From Ectothiorhodospira shaposhnikovii (GTDB lineage: Bacteria; Pseudomonadota; Gammaproteobacteria; Ectothiorhodospirales; Ectothiorhodospiraceae): 64,000 nucleotides of DNA. Location of the stretch: positions 62,001 to 126,000 of the forward strand of contig NZ_NRSM01000007.1 of the NCBI RefSeq assembly GCF_016584105.1, in the 5' to 3' direction. The notes under the pieces were generated by a model. That model saw only the letters and a list, made by a program, of their open reading frames with translations. It ran no database searches and was not told where the DNA came from. Numbering within the stretch: the stretch's first letter is position 1; each line of letters begins with the position of its first letter. Below are positions 8,829-17,122 of this stretch, in pieces. The position numbers and the translations under genes are program-made.

Positions 8829-9758
8829 ATGATTCGTCAAATCATTCAGGCCCCGCACGACCCTGGCCTCAAGACTGACAGCGCCATCGGCGGTGGCCGG
8901 CAGTTCCCGGCCGAGCGCAATGTGCCCTCACAATTGATCAGCACACCGCAATTGCTGCACCGACTGCAGACGACCCTGGACCTGGAGGAACTGCTTGGCA
9001 TTTTCTCAAGCTCCATCGCCTGGCGCATTCCCCATGACGGTCTGAACTTTGACCGGGAAAACAGCGGCATTCACCTGAGCCGTGGGCGCCTGTCACGCCA
9101 CAGCTGCCGTTACAACCTGATGGTGGAGCAGCAGGAACTGGGGGAACTCAAACTGCTGCGGGGTCGCAAGTTTCGCGAATCGGAACTGGCGGCCCTGGAA
9201 GAAGCCCTGACCGTCCTGGTCTATCCGCTGCGTAACGCGCTGCTTTACCACGAGGCGCTACAGGCAGCGCAGACAGACCCGTTGACGGGTCTGCTGAACC
9301 GAAACGCCATGAACAGGGCCGTGGAGCGCGAACTGGCCGTGGCAAGGCGGACGGGGGGCTCCCTGGCAATGCTGATGCTGGATGTGGATCACTTCAAGCG
9401 GATCAATGATCACCACGGCCATCATTACGGAGATCAGGTGCTGGCTGCAGTGGCCCAGCGACTGCGGGCGGTCACCCGGAAAAGTGACATGGTATTCCGT
9501 TTCGGGGGCGAAGAATTCGTCATCCTGATGGCGGGCACCGATCCCCAGGCGGCCGTCCTGGGCGCCAACAGGGTCCTTGAGGCCATTCGGCTCTGCCAGC
9601 TCCCCCTGAAGTGCGGCAATCAGGTGAGCGTGACGGCAAGCATCGGCCTCTCCGTTTCCCGGGAGGGGGACAGCCCCGACAGCCTGTTCCAGCGGGCTGA
9701 CCAGGCCATGTATCAGGCCAAGCGGGCGGGACGTAACCGGGTGGAGTGGACGGACTGA
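8829..9758 (+). CDS. Diguanylate cyclase (GGDEF) with an N-terminal sensor region
   Basis: This 309-residue soluble protein should make cyclic di-GMP from two GTP. The catalytic domain (about 145-309) starts at TDPLTGLLNRNAMNRAV and has an intact GGEEF active site in FRFGGEEFVIL. The product-inhibition site RxxD (RKSD) sits exactly five residues upstream, so feedback control is expected. Residues 40-140 look like a degenerate GAF-type sensor, with no recognisable ligand motif. A sigma-54-like promoter precedes it, suggesting control by an enhancer-binding regulator. It is convergent with oxyR, separated by three bases. Confidence 0.92.
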   Translation: MIRQIIQAPHDPGLKTDSAIGGGRQFPAERNVPSQLISTPQLLHRLQTTLDLEELLGIFSSSIAWRIPHDGLNFDRENSGIHLSRGRLSRHSCRYNLMVEQQELGELKLLRGRKFRESELAALEEALTVLVYPLRNALLYHEALQAAQTDPLTGLLNRNAMNRAVERELAVARRTGGSLAMLMLDVDHFKRINDHHGHHYGDQVLAAVAQRLRAVTRKSDMVFRFGGEEFVILMAGTDPQAAVLGANRVLEAIRLCQLPLKCGNQVSVTASIGLSVSREGDSPDSLFQRADQAMYQAKRAGRNRVEWTD

Positions 9759-9761
9759 ACC

Positions 9762-10697
9762 CTACGCCTTCCCCTTGACACGTTCAAGACAGGGCACGTG
9801 AGTCTCCATAATGGCTTGTCGAATCACCTCGATGGCCCGGGGGCGAGGAAAGCTGCTGCGCCATGCCAGCGCCACCTGACGCTCAGGCACGGGATCGTGA
9901 AAACGCCGGATCGCAAGCAGGTGCTGGGCATACCGATCGGCTCCGGCGGCAGAACACGGCAGAATTGTAACCCCCATGCCGGTCACCACCATGTGGCGGA
10001 TGGTCTCCAGGGAGCTGCCCTCCACCGAGTGCTGGATACGATTGCCTGAAGAAACCGTGGAATGACAGGCGGGACACGCCTTGAGCACCTGCTCCCTGAA
10101 ACAATGCCCCGCCCCGAGCAGCAGAAGGTTTTCATCCGCAAGCTCATCGATATTCAGCTTCTGACGACGGGCCAGTGGATGATCCGCAGGCAAAACCGCC
10201 ACGAAGGGTTCCGAGTACAGCGGCAACGTCACGACGCCGGGCTGTTCGAACGGCAAGGCCACGATAATGGCGTCCAGTTCTCCCTGCTTGAGCCCTTCGG
10301 CCAGTCTCGCTGTATAACTCTCCTCGATGATCAATGGAAGCCGCGGCGCACGACGGTGTATTTCGGGCACAAGATGGGGTAGCAGATAGGGCCCTATGGT
10401 GTGAATCGCCCCCAGACGAAGGGGGCTGGCCAACTGGTCCCTGCCCTGACGGGCCAGGTCCACCAGGGTGTCCACCTCTTCCAGAATGCGCTGAGCCTGC
10501 CGCACGACCTCCTCCCCGACCGGAGTTATGCTCACCTCGGTTTTGCTGCGTTCAAACAGCATCACGCCAAGCTCTTCCTCCAGCTTCTTCACCGCCACGC
10601 TCAACGTGGGCTGGCTCACGTGGCAAGCCTCCGCGGCGCGCCCGAAGTGGCGTTCCCGGGCCACGGCCACGATGTAACGTAATTCTGTCAGGGTCAT
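9762..10697 (-). CDS. oxyR: Hydrogen-peroxide-sensing LysR regulator OxyR
   Basis: This 311-residue LysR-type regulator has an N-terminal helix-turn-helix (about 3-60: YIVAVARERHFGRAAEACHVSQPTL region) and a C-terminal sensor domain. The peroxide-reactive pair is at C199 (GHCFREQ) and C208, exactly the numbering of E. coli OxyR. A further cysteine at 211 is an extra. On oxidation the pair should form a disulfide and activate peroxide-defence genes. No catalase or peroxiredoxin gene lies in this window. The gene is transcribed away from the cyclase gene across a 145-base divergent region. Confidence 0.94.
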   Translation of the reverse strand: MTLTELRYIVAVARERHFGRAAEACHVSQPTLSVAVKKLEEELGVMLFERSKTEVSITPVGEEVVRQAQRILEEVDTLVDLARQGRDQLASPLRLGAIHTIGPYLLPHLVPEIHRRAPRLPLIIEESYTARLAEGLKQGELDAIIVALPFEQPGVVTLPLYSEPFVAVLPADHPLARRQKLNIDELADENLLLLGAGHCFREQVLKACPACHSTVSSGNRIQHSVEGSSLETIRHMVVTGMGVTILPCSAAGADRYAQHLLAIRRFHDPVPERQVALAWRSSFPRPRAIEVIRQAIMETHVPCLERVKGKA

Positions 10698-10842
10698 GAG
10701 ATCATCCTGTCACTGATCCGGGGAATCCGCCCGCGCAGGTTGCGAGTGTACCCCAAGGCTTGCACAAAGCACCCCACCGGGGCTCAAACCCCGTGATATC
10801 ATCACTCATCGCACATAACCACTGCATGCAAACGAGACCTCC

Positions 10843-12285
10843 ATGGCATCCCTCCTTGCCAGGCTGAGGCACCATTTCGCCGCCCTGCGACCGAATCACC
10901 TGCCTGTCGCCTACAAGCTCGGCCTGAGCATCTCGCTGCTCATCGTCGGGTGTGTGGCCCTGCTGGGACTGGTGATCATCAACCAGCAAAGCCGGCTGCT
11001 GCTGGAGCACATGGACAGCTTCGGCCAGGCCATGGTGGAACAACTGGCAGACACCTCCAAGGAACTGGTCCTGGCCGATGACAGCCTGGCGCTGAACGCG
11101 CTGATCATCAATCTGACTGGCAGCTCCAGGGTCATGGGCGCCGCCGTCTATCATCGTGATGGTCATTCCCTGGCCCATTCGGGCATATTACCGGAACATC
11201 TGGAGCAACAGACGGCACCGGAACCATCGTCCCAGATCGCCACTTACACCGGTAACATACACTTCCAGGACCTGCATCTGGGCACCGCCGTCGTGACTCT
11301 CACCTTGGCTCAACAACACATCGCCCTGCGTCAGGCGATGACCGCCATTGCCCTCTCAACGCTATTCGTCAGCCTGTTCGCCGGCATCTCAGCCTTCTTC
11401 ATGGGCAAGCACCTTACAAGGCCCATAGACCATCTCATGAAGGCAACGAAGGCAATCGGCGCCGGTGATTATGGCTACCGGCTGAAAAGCCGAAGGCGTG
11501 ATGAAATCGGCCAGCTCATGGCGGCGTTCAATCAGATGGCCCACGGTCTGCAGGAAAAGTCCCAGGTGGAAGGCGCCTTGAGCCGGTATGTATCGGCGGG
11601 GGTGGCAAAACAGATCATGAACAACCTGGGGCAACTGCAACTGGGAGGACACCAGGTCGAGGCTTCCGTCCTGTTTGCCGATATCGTCGGCTTCACATCG
11701 TTGTCCGAACAACTGGAGCCGAACCAGGTGGCCCAGTTGCTGAACGAGTATTTCAGCTACATGAGCCGCCTTGCCCACTGTTACCGGGGCAACATCGACA
11801 AATTCCTGGGGGACGGGGTCATGGTGGTCTTTGGCGTTATCGAGGAAGATCCGGACCACCGCTTTCATGCCATCGCCTGCGGTGTGCTGCTGCAAAGACT
11901 GGTGGAGCGCCTGAATCGCATGCGAGAAGCGTCGGGGCAACTACCGGTACGCTTCCGCGTGGGCGTCAACAGCGGCCTCATGCTTGCCGGCAACATGGGG
12001 GCGGATGACCGCATGCAATATACGGTGGTGGGGGATGCGGTGAATCTGGCCGCTCGCCTGATGGCATCAGGCGAGCCAGGCCAGGTGATCATCCCCGAGG
12101 CCCTGCTCGATGTTGACCCTGACCTGGCAAACTGCCTCCACCTGCATCCCTATGGATGTCTTTCCCTGCGGGGCAAGGAGACTCCGGTTCGGACCTGCAT
12201 GGTGCAGGATCTTGGGGAACAGTATCGCCCCCTCATGGAACGGCACATCCAGTCACTGATCGGTGAAGGGAATCCCTCCTCATGA
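10843..12285 (+). CDS. Membrane class III adenylate/guanylate cyclase with HAMP domain
   Basis: This 480-residue protein has a membrane helix at about 26-46, a periplasmic sensor of about 120 residues, a second helix at about 166-188, a HAMP linker (about 189-241) and a class III cyclase domain (about 265-465). The two metal-binding aspartates are D280 (LFADIVGFTS) and D324 (FLGDGVMVVF). Lysine 320 in that loop and YTVVGDAVNLAARL are consistent with ATP as substrate, so cyclic AMP is the likelier product. The periplasmic signal is unknown. The stop overlaps the start of the following lipoprotein gene by four bases, implying a functional pair. Confidence 0.9.
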   Translation: MASLLARLRHHFAALRPNHLPVAYKLGLSISLLIVGCVALLGLVIINQQSRLLLEHMDSFGQAMVEQLADTSKELVLADDSLALNALIINLTGSSRVMGAAVYHRDGHSLAHSGILPEHLEQQTAPEPSSQIATYTGNIHFQDLHLGTAVVTLTLAQQHIALRQAMTAIALSTLFVSLFAGISAFFMGKHLTRPIDHLMKATKAIGAGDYGYRLKSRRRDEIGQLMAAFNQMAHGLQEKSQVEGALSRYVSAGVAKQIMNNLGQLQLGGHQVEASVLFADIVGFTSLSEQLEPNQVAQLLNEYFSYMSRLAHCYRGNIDKFLGDGVMVVFGVIEEDPDHRFHAIACGVLLQRLVERLNRMREASGQLPVRFRVGVNSGLMLAGNMGADDRMQYTVVGDAVNLAARLMASGEPGQVIIPEALLDVDPDLANCLHLHPYGCLSLRGKETPVRTCMVQDLGEQYRPLMERHIQSLIGEGNPSS

Positions 12286-13364
12286 CATGGTTTCGCACCC
12301 TACTGACGGTAATACTGATAGCACAGGGACTCATGGGCTGCGCCACGGTGACGGTTCACCCCTTCAGTACAGAAGCCCGTCTGCAGGAAGCACTGAAACG
12401 GGGTGACATCGAGCTGGCAAGGACAATCATGTCCACCCTGCCCCAAACGGAGGATGATGCCGAGCTTGCTGCCATCAGGGAGTGGCTGGACAGGGCCAGC
12501 CATCACCTGGAACAGGCCATGCTGATGCAGGCAGCGGGACATCTGCGCAGGGAACAGTGGGACCTGGCCCAGGCCAGTTATCAGCGGGGACTCGCCGTGC
12601 TGCCCGAGAGTGAAGCCCTCAAGGCGGCGCGGGACCGGGCCCTCACGGAACAACGGGAACACCTGCAACACCTGCGAGTGCGACTGCTGCTGTCCCAGGG
12701 GCGCGCACTGACAAGCCTCAAGCCCCTTTATGCCCAGATCCTGCGCGCAGACCCAGGGGACACTCAGGTCAGAGAAGCCGTCGTGATGGCCGAACAAAGC
12801 GCCATCCAGGTCGCCGCGGAATTGCTGCAACTGGGATTATCCGCCATGGAGGAAGCGGACCTCGCGCTTGCCATGGAAGCCCTGAGCCTGTCCCATGCGC
12901 TGTCTCCCAATGAAGCGGCCGCGGTCGCCATGGAAACGGCCCAAGCCGCCCAGTCCCGAAAGCAGGCTCAGGAAAGACGCGCCCAACAGGCTCAGCTACA
13001 GGCCCAATGGGCCCAGCGAACCCGGGAACTCTTCAACCAGTTTCAGGAGGCTCTGGAATCCAAGGATCTGCAAACGGCACGCCGTCACCTGCTGGCACTG
13101 GAGCAGGCCCTGCCCGGAGATACAACGGTGCGACGCCTGCGCCGTGAGTTGTCAAAGGCGGTTGATGCGGAGGTTACCCTTGGGCTGGAAACCGGCAGAA
13201 ACCTGTACCTGGATGGACGTATCCTCGAAGCGCTTGAAACCTGGAGAAACCTGCAGGAACTGCGCCCCGATCACCCGGAATTGCAGGCTCATATCCATCG
13301 GGCGGAAAGAGTCGTGGAATCCTTGCGACGGCTGGAACCCGGCGGGCTTTCACCGGGACCCTGA
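12282..13364 (+). CDS. TPR-like lipoprotein paired with the cyclase
   Basis: This 360-residue protein has a lipoprotein signal ending in LMGC (Cys 20) and an almost entirely helical body with TPR-like repeats (for example QWDLAQASYQRGLAVLP and ILEALETWRNLQELRPDHPELQ). A highly charged, Gln/Ala-rich coiled-coil stretch lies at about 215-250. Its ATG overlaps the cyclase stop (ATGA), so it is co-translated with a protein whose sensor domain faces the periplasm. It may be a periplasmic partner that modulates the cyclase; this is inference from gene order. No specific family was recognised. Confidence 0.8.
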   Translation: MTWFRTLLTVILIAQGLMGCATVTVHPFSTEARLQEALKRGDIELARTIMSTLPQTEDDAELAAIREWLDRASHHLEQAMLMQAAGHLRREQWDLAQASYQRGLAVLPESEALKAARDRALTEQREHLQHLRVRLLLSQGRALTSLKPLYAQILRADPGDTQVREAVVMAEQSAIQVAAELLQLGLSAMEEADLALAMEALSLSHALSPNEAAAVAMETAQAAQSRKQAQERRAQQAQLQAQWAQRTRELFNQFQEALESKDLQTARRHLLALEQALPGDTTVRRLRRELSKAVDAEVTLGLETGRNLYLDGRILEALETWRNLQELRPDHPELQAHIHRAERVVESLRRLEPGGLSPGP

Positions 13365-13386
13365 TCAGCTCTGGAGAGGATCAGGG
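13359..13386. terminator. Perfect inverted repeat between convergent genes
   Basis: CCCTGATC (13359-13366) and GATCAGGG (13379-13386) form an 8-bp stem with a 12-base loop. The left arm overlaps the stop codon of the lipoprotein gene, and the traB-family gene converges from the right. No T-run follows on either strand, so it is at best a weak bidirectional terminator or transcript-end stabiliser. Confidence 0.4.
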
Positions 13387-13424
13387 GCGCAGCCGTTGCC
13401 AGCTTGGCGTTCATGGCCCGGTTT

Positions 13425-14642
13425 TCAGGTCCCCAGCAGCCTCTCCGCAATGCGAAAACCGGCGGCATAGGTGCCGATGGCCGACCCCATGGTGGTGAAC
13501 AGAAACACCAGAAGCACCCTTGACACCCTGTTCCTCCACCACCCCCGCAGATGCGCCGTGTCCCGGCGCAACCGGGAAAAGTCGCCCACCGTGGGCTTGC
13601 GCAGGAAGGTTTCCATCGCCGCGGCCACAAAGCCAACGCCGATGGTGGGATTGAGGGAAGTGAGAGGCGCGGCCAGGGCGGCCGTGATGACGGTCAATGG
13701 ATGGGCGCCGGCAATCAGGCCACCGATACCCGCCAGGGAACCATTGATCAGCACCCAGTCCATCACCAGCTGCCAGCCCAACTCCGGATTGCGGCTAAAG
13801 CCCAGGATGAAACCGAAGATCACCAGGGCCACCACCACCCATGGCAGAATCCCCGGCAAGCGGGATGGCGGGGGTTCCTGATCCAGGCGCTGTATCACCG
13901 CTGACGGAGACTCGGTCACCGGCTTCCCGTTGAGCACCTGCTGGATTCCCTGGAGGTGCCCCGCCCCCACCACGGCAAGGATATGCCGATAGGAGCCTTC
14001 CTCCGCCTCCTGCCTCAGCCGTGCCGCCATGTAAAGGTCCCGCTCTTCAATCAGGGGGGTATAGAGCGCCCTTGATTCCTCGGCAAACTGATTGAAGGTG
14101 GACTCAAGCACATCCCCTTCCTTGAGTCGTTCGATCTCCTGTTCAGATATTTTTTCCTTGCTCACCACGCTGGCCATCAGACCCGCAAACAGGTTCATGC
14201 GTCGCCACCAGGGGACATTGCGATAACACCGCTTGAGCGTGGTACCCACTTCCCTGTCGATCAGCAGCACCGGCAAGTGGGCCTGCCGTGCCTCTTCGAT
14301 GGCGGCCCTCATCTCGGCGCCAGGCTCGATCCCGAACTGTTCCGCCAATCGCTGCTGATAGGCGCCCAGGGCCAGGCTCGCGGTGACCATGGGTACCTTG
14401 CCTTCACGCAACACCTGGAACAGATTCATCCGCGACAGGGCGTCCGGGTTCAGGATGGCGTGATGGCGACTGGGGCACAGCTCCACCGCCACGGCATCGA
14501 AATCCCCGCTCTGCAGCAGGCGGCTCACCACTTCGGCGGAAACCCGTGAAACATGGGCGGTACCAAGCACCGTGACAAGGGTGCCATCAATGGTGACGGT
14601 GAACCGGGGCTCATCCGCCGAGGCAGCGACTTGAAGATCCAT
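13425..14642 (-). CDS. TraB/PrgY family membrane protein
   Basis: This protein of about 405 residues has the TraB-family N-terminus FTVTIDGTLVTVLGTAHVSRVSAEVV, an ELCPSRH motif, an internal EERDLYMAARL segment and GAGHLQGIQ, all typical of the TraB/PrgY fold. The C-terminal third contains several hydrophobic helices (from about PGILPWVVVALVIFGFIL on). The family is named for pheromone shutdown in Enterococcus, but relatives in other bacteria are uncharacterised; a protease-like role has been proposed. The frame allows a start 12 codons earlier at 14678. I prefer the inner ATG because the added residues do not look conserved; the choice is uncertain. Confidence 0.85.
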   Translation of the reverse strand: MDLQVAASADEPRFTVTIDGTLVTVLGTAHVSRVSAEVVSRLLQSGDFDAVAVELCPSRHHAILNPDALSRMNLFQVLREGKVPMVTASLALGAYQQRLAEQFGIEPGAEMRAAIEEARQAHLPVLLIDREVGTTLKRCYRNVPWWRRMNLFAGLMASVVSKEKISEQEIERLKEGDVLESTFNQFAEESRALYTPLIEERDLYMAARLRQEAEEGSYRHILAVVGAGHLQGIQQVLNGKPVTESPSAVIQRLDQEPPPSRLPGILPWVVVALVIFGFILGFSRNPELGWQLVMDWVLINGSLAGIGGLIAGAHPLTVITAALAAPLTSLNPTIGVGFVAAAMETFLRKPTVGDFSRLRRDTAHLRGWWRNRVSRVLLVFLFTTMGSAIGTYAAGFRIAERLLGT

Positions 14643-14732
14643 GAGGACGTATCCAGGGAATGATGCGAAAGCGACCATGCAGGGCCGGGGTCGCCACCAT
14701 AGCAGGGCGACGGGAGTTAGACCATCCTGATG

Positions 14733-15668
14733 TCAGGGCGTTGCCTCAAGACATTCGCCCAGGGAACCGGAGGCGCAAACGCGGCCGTCCACCCAGATGG
14801 CACGGCCCAGGAGTGCCCCGGTGAGGTCGGTGCCCGTCAGATCGGCTCCACGCAGGTCGGCGTAACTCAGGTCCGCCTCCACCAGCCTTGCACGCGACAG
14901 ACGGGCCTCTACCAGGATGGCTCCGGTCAGACGAGCCTGGGTCAGATCGGCCTCCACGAAGCGGGTTTGACGCAGGTCGGCGTAGCCAAGATCCGCCCCC
15001 GTGAGGCGGGCCTGCTCCAGGCGGGCCGCGAGAAGGTCCGCGTTGCTGAGAATGGCACCTGTCAGATCCGCGCCTCTCAGGTCAAGCCCAACCATCCGGC
15101 AGTAGCTCCAGTTCACCCCCGGTGCCGGGGGTGCCATGCAATCAGGCATGGCGCTGGGCGGAGGGTGATCCATGGCGCTGAGCACCAGTCCCGCCAGCAC
15201 CAGGGCAAGAAGGAATCCCCCACCGAGAATCCATGGCAGCAAGCCTCCGGGAAGTCCGCCACGGGGCTCACGCTCCAGCAGTTCCGCCCGCTGATGACGA
15301 TAGTTCAGGATCTCTACCGACTCGGGACGGCGGCGATCGGGCAGTGAACGCTCATCCACCATGCTCGGGTCCCCATCACCGGATTGCGGGTCGCGCCGCG
15401 GGCGAATACGTTCATCTTCCCTGAGCCGGGCCTGCAGCAGGCGCAAACTGCCTTCTGGCGTATGGGAATCCAGAAGCTCATGGGGGATCAGATGAGGGTG
15501 GTCGGCGATGGCGCCCCAATGCTCGCCATCGGCACTGATCTGGTCTGCAATATCCAGACGCCCCAAGAGCAGATACCGGGAAATCAGACGACCGGGATGG
15601 GGGCCGCTGACCTGACCGTCACGGCGCGTGAACCACAAATGATGACCACTATCCTTGGAAGCATCCAT
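14733..15668 (-). CDS. Membrane-anchored pentapeptide-repeat protein with GYF-like N-terminus
   Basis: This 311-residue protein has three parts. Residues 10-65 (LWFTRRDGQVSGPHPGRLI and so on) resemble the GYF_2/DUF4339 fold, a peptide-binding module often found at bacterial membranes. After a charged linker, a single membrane helix lies at 144-165. Residues 195-292 contain about 18 pentapeptide repeats of the A(D/N)LXX type (GADLTGAILSNADLLAARL), which form a right-handed beta helix. On this topology the repeat helix should be outside the cytoplasm, with a short disulfide-capable tail (Cys 298, Cys 306). The function is unknown. It is separate from the slp genes by 65 bases but in the same direction. 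Confidence 0.8.
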   Translation of the reverse strand: MDASKDSGHHLWFTRRDGQVSGPHPGRLISRYLLLGRLDIADQISADGEHWGAIADHPHLIPHELLDSHTPEGSLRLLQARLREDERIRPRRDPQSGDGDPSMVDERSLPDRRRPESVEILNYRHQRAELLEREPRGGLPGGLLPWILGGGFLLALVLAGLVLSAMDHPPPSAMPDCMAPPAPGVNWSYCRMVGLDLRGADLTGAILSNADLLAARLEQARLTGADLGYADLRQTRFVEADLTQARLTGAILVEARLSRARLVEADLSYADLRGADLTGTDLTGALLGRAIWVDGRVCASGSLGECLEATP

Positions 15669-15733
15669 GGTGGTGATATTGACCCCGCAGACCTTGATAA
15701 GGCAAGCCGCAAGGAGAGACTTTCATCGAATTT

Positions 15734-16282
15734 TCAGTTCCTGAAGATCACACCGATACCGATATTGAAGCGGGGCGCTCCCGAGGCGGGATATGGTGGA
15801 TCCCGGGGCCACAAATGAAGGTCATCCACCTCGACCCTGGGGTAGACATAGGGAGAATCCCCGACCTTTCCTGATACGGCATCCTTCAGCCGCCCTGTCA
15901 CGGTGAGGCGACGTCCGGGTTCATAGTCGACGGTCTCCAGATAGCCGGGCACCTGGGCCAGGAAACGACCCTGGGCAGGGCGGCTGGTGTCCGGCCCCTG
16001 ACTGCGCCCAAGCGGGTAACCGAGCACCTCGAACTCGGTGACATCCTCCCGATTATGTGCATGGACAATCACCCCGCCCCATAACACACGAGTGCCGGCC
16101 AGGACCTGGTCTTCATGGGTAGCCATGGCCGGAGTCAGGCCGGCATCCACCTGGCCTGGATCAAAACGGGGACCCGCGGCGCAGCCGGCCAGGACGAAGG
16201 CGGAGAGCGCGAGCATCAGATGAACGCATATCCTGGAGGGACGCCCCGCAGTGGCATCATGTGCGTGTGTCAGTATCGCCAT
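15734..16282 (-). CDS. Slp-family outer membrane lipoprotein, second copy
   Basis: This 182-residue protein has a lipoprotein signal ending in VLAGC (Cys 34) and the Slp-domain segments VLWGGVIVHAHNREDVTEFEVLGYPL and GRFLAQVPGYLETVDYEPGRRLTVTGRL. Slp is a starvation- and acid-inducible outer membrane lipoprotein in E. coli. Its start overlaps the end of the upstream slp gene by 13 bases, so the two are translated together. An internal start giving a shorter signal peptide is possible. The pair looks like an old tandem duplication, since the core sequences align but identity is modest. Confidence 0.85.
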   Translation of the reverse strand: MAILTHAHDATAGRPSRICVHLMLALSAFVLAGCAAGPRFDPGQVDAGLTPAMATHEDQVLAGTRVLWGGVIVHAHNREDVTEFEVLGYPLGRSQGPDTSRPAQGRFLAQVPGYLETVDYEPGRRLTVTGRLKDAVSGKVGDSPYVYPRVEVDDLHLWPRDPPYPASGAPRFNIGIGVIFRN

Positions 16283-16830
16283 GGTCGGTAATAGGGGTGG
16301 AAGGGATACCAGGGATCATATAACGGGGAATGGAACATGCGCGGAGAATAATAATGGCAGCAAGGCTCACGAACGGGTTCAGGCCGGGGTGCCCAGAGGT
16401 ATGTTCCCCGGGCATTGACCACGGGAAAGGCGTAACGGTACTCGCCGATGGGTCGGTGCATTACCCCGTCCAGATGCCCGGTCACGGTAAATTCCCTGCC
16501 TTGGGCATGGACCACCGGATCCAGAAAACCATTGACAATCACCACAAAGCGGCCCTGACTGTCATCGCTTTCCCGGGGACGCCCACGACGGTCCAGAGGC
16601 CTGGAGACCACTTCGACAAGGGTGTGATCCGCCTGGTTTTCCACCAAAGCAATGACACCACCCCAACGCACCTCCTGTCCGTGATAAGCCTCCGGCTGAC
16701 CACGGACCATGGCCAGCTCGGGGATCGACTCGGGCACTGCGGCAATGGCCGCGGGAGGACGGGATGCGCAGCCGGCGGACATGAGAGTAGCGCCCAGCAG
16801 AGACACAACAACCACCCATTGTATGCGCAT
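16270..16830 (-). CDS. Slp-family outer membrane lipoprotein with His/Tyr/Pro-rich tail
   Basis: This protein of 186 residues has a lipoprotein signal with the lipobox MSAGC (Cys 21 from the chosen start) and the Slp signature QEVRWGGVIALVENQADHTLVEVVSRPL and GRFVVIVNGFLDPVVHAQGREFTVTGHL. Its last 35 residues are unusual for Slp: a tail of His, Tyr, Pro and Trp beginning EPCCHYYSPRMFH, which could bind metal or fold on the cell wall. A GTG nine bases upstream (16839) is an alternative start. I chose the ATG because it gives a normal signal peptide. It is the first gene of the slp pair. Confidence 0.84.
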   Translation of the reverse strand: MRIQWVVVVSLLGATLMSAGCASRPPAAIAAVPESIPELAMVRGQPEAYHGQEVRWGGVIALVENQADHTLVEVVSRPLDRRGRPRESDDSQGRFVVIVNGFLDPVVHAQGREFTVTGHLDGVMHRPIGEYRYAFPVVNARGTYLWAPRPEPVREPCCHYYSPRMFHSPLYDPWYPFHPYYRPWRY

Positions 16831-16990
16831 GGCAATCACCGTGTAGATGCAACACTAACCTGCCCACGGGATCATCCCGCGGACGAACTGCCATCAAGCG
16901 TCGCCGCAAAACCGTGACGGAAACACCGATCAAACCTCCAGTCGTTCCCCCAACACAGGCAGGAGTCCGAAGTTACCATGCCTTGAGCGG

Positions 16991-17078
16991 ATTCCCGCTT
17001 GCGCGGGAATGACGGTAGTGATCCGCTCTGTATTATCCGGATTTTGACTGGATTCCTGCTTGCGCAGGGATGAGTCAT
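16991..17078. repeat. Paired palindromic repeat, copy 2
   Basis: ATTCCCGC-TTGC-GCGGGAAT lies at 16991-17010, and a diverged partner around GATTCCTGC-TTGC-GCAGGGAT lies at about 17051-17073. Here the two units point the same way, unlike the inverted pairs elsewhere. The rest of the 280-base gap between slp and hrpB shows nothing else convincing. Confidence 0.75.
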
Positions 17079-17122
17079 ACATAACATTGTTGGACCTTCC
17101 AAGGTGCCAAAGATTCCCGAGA

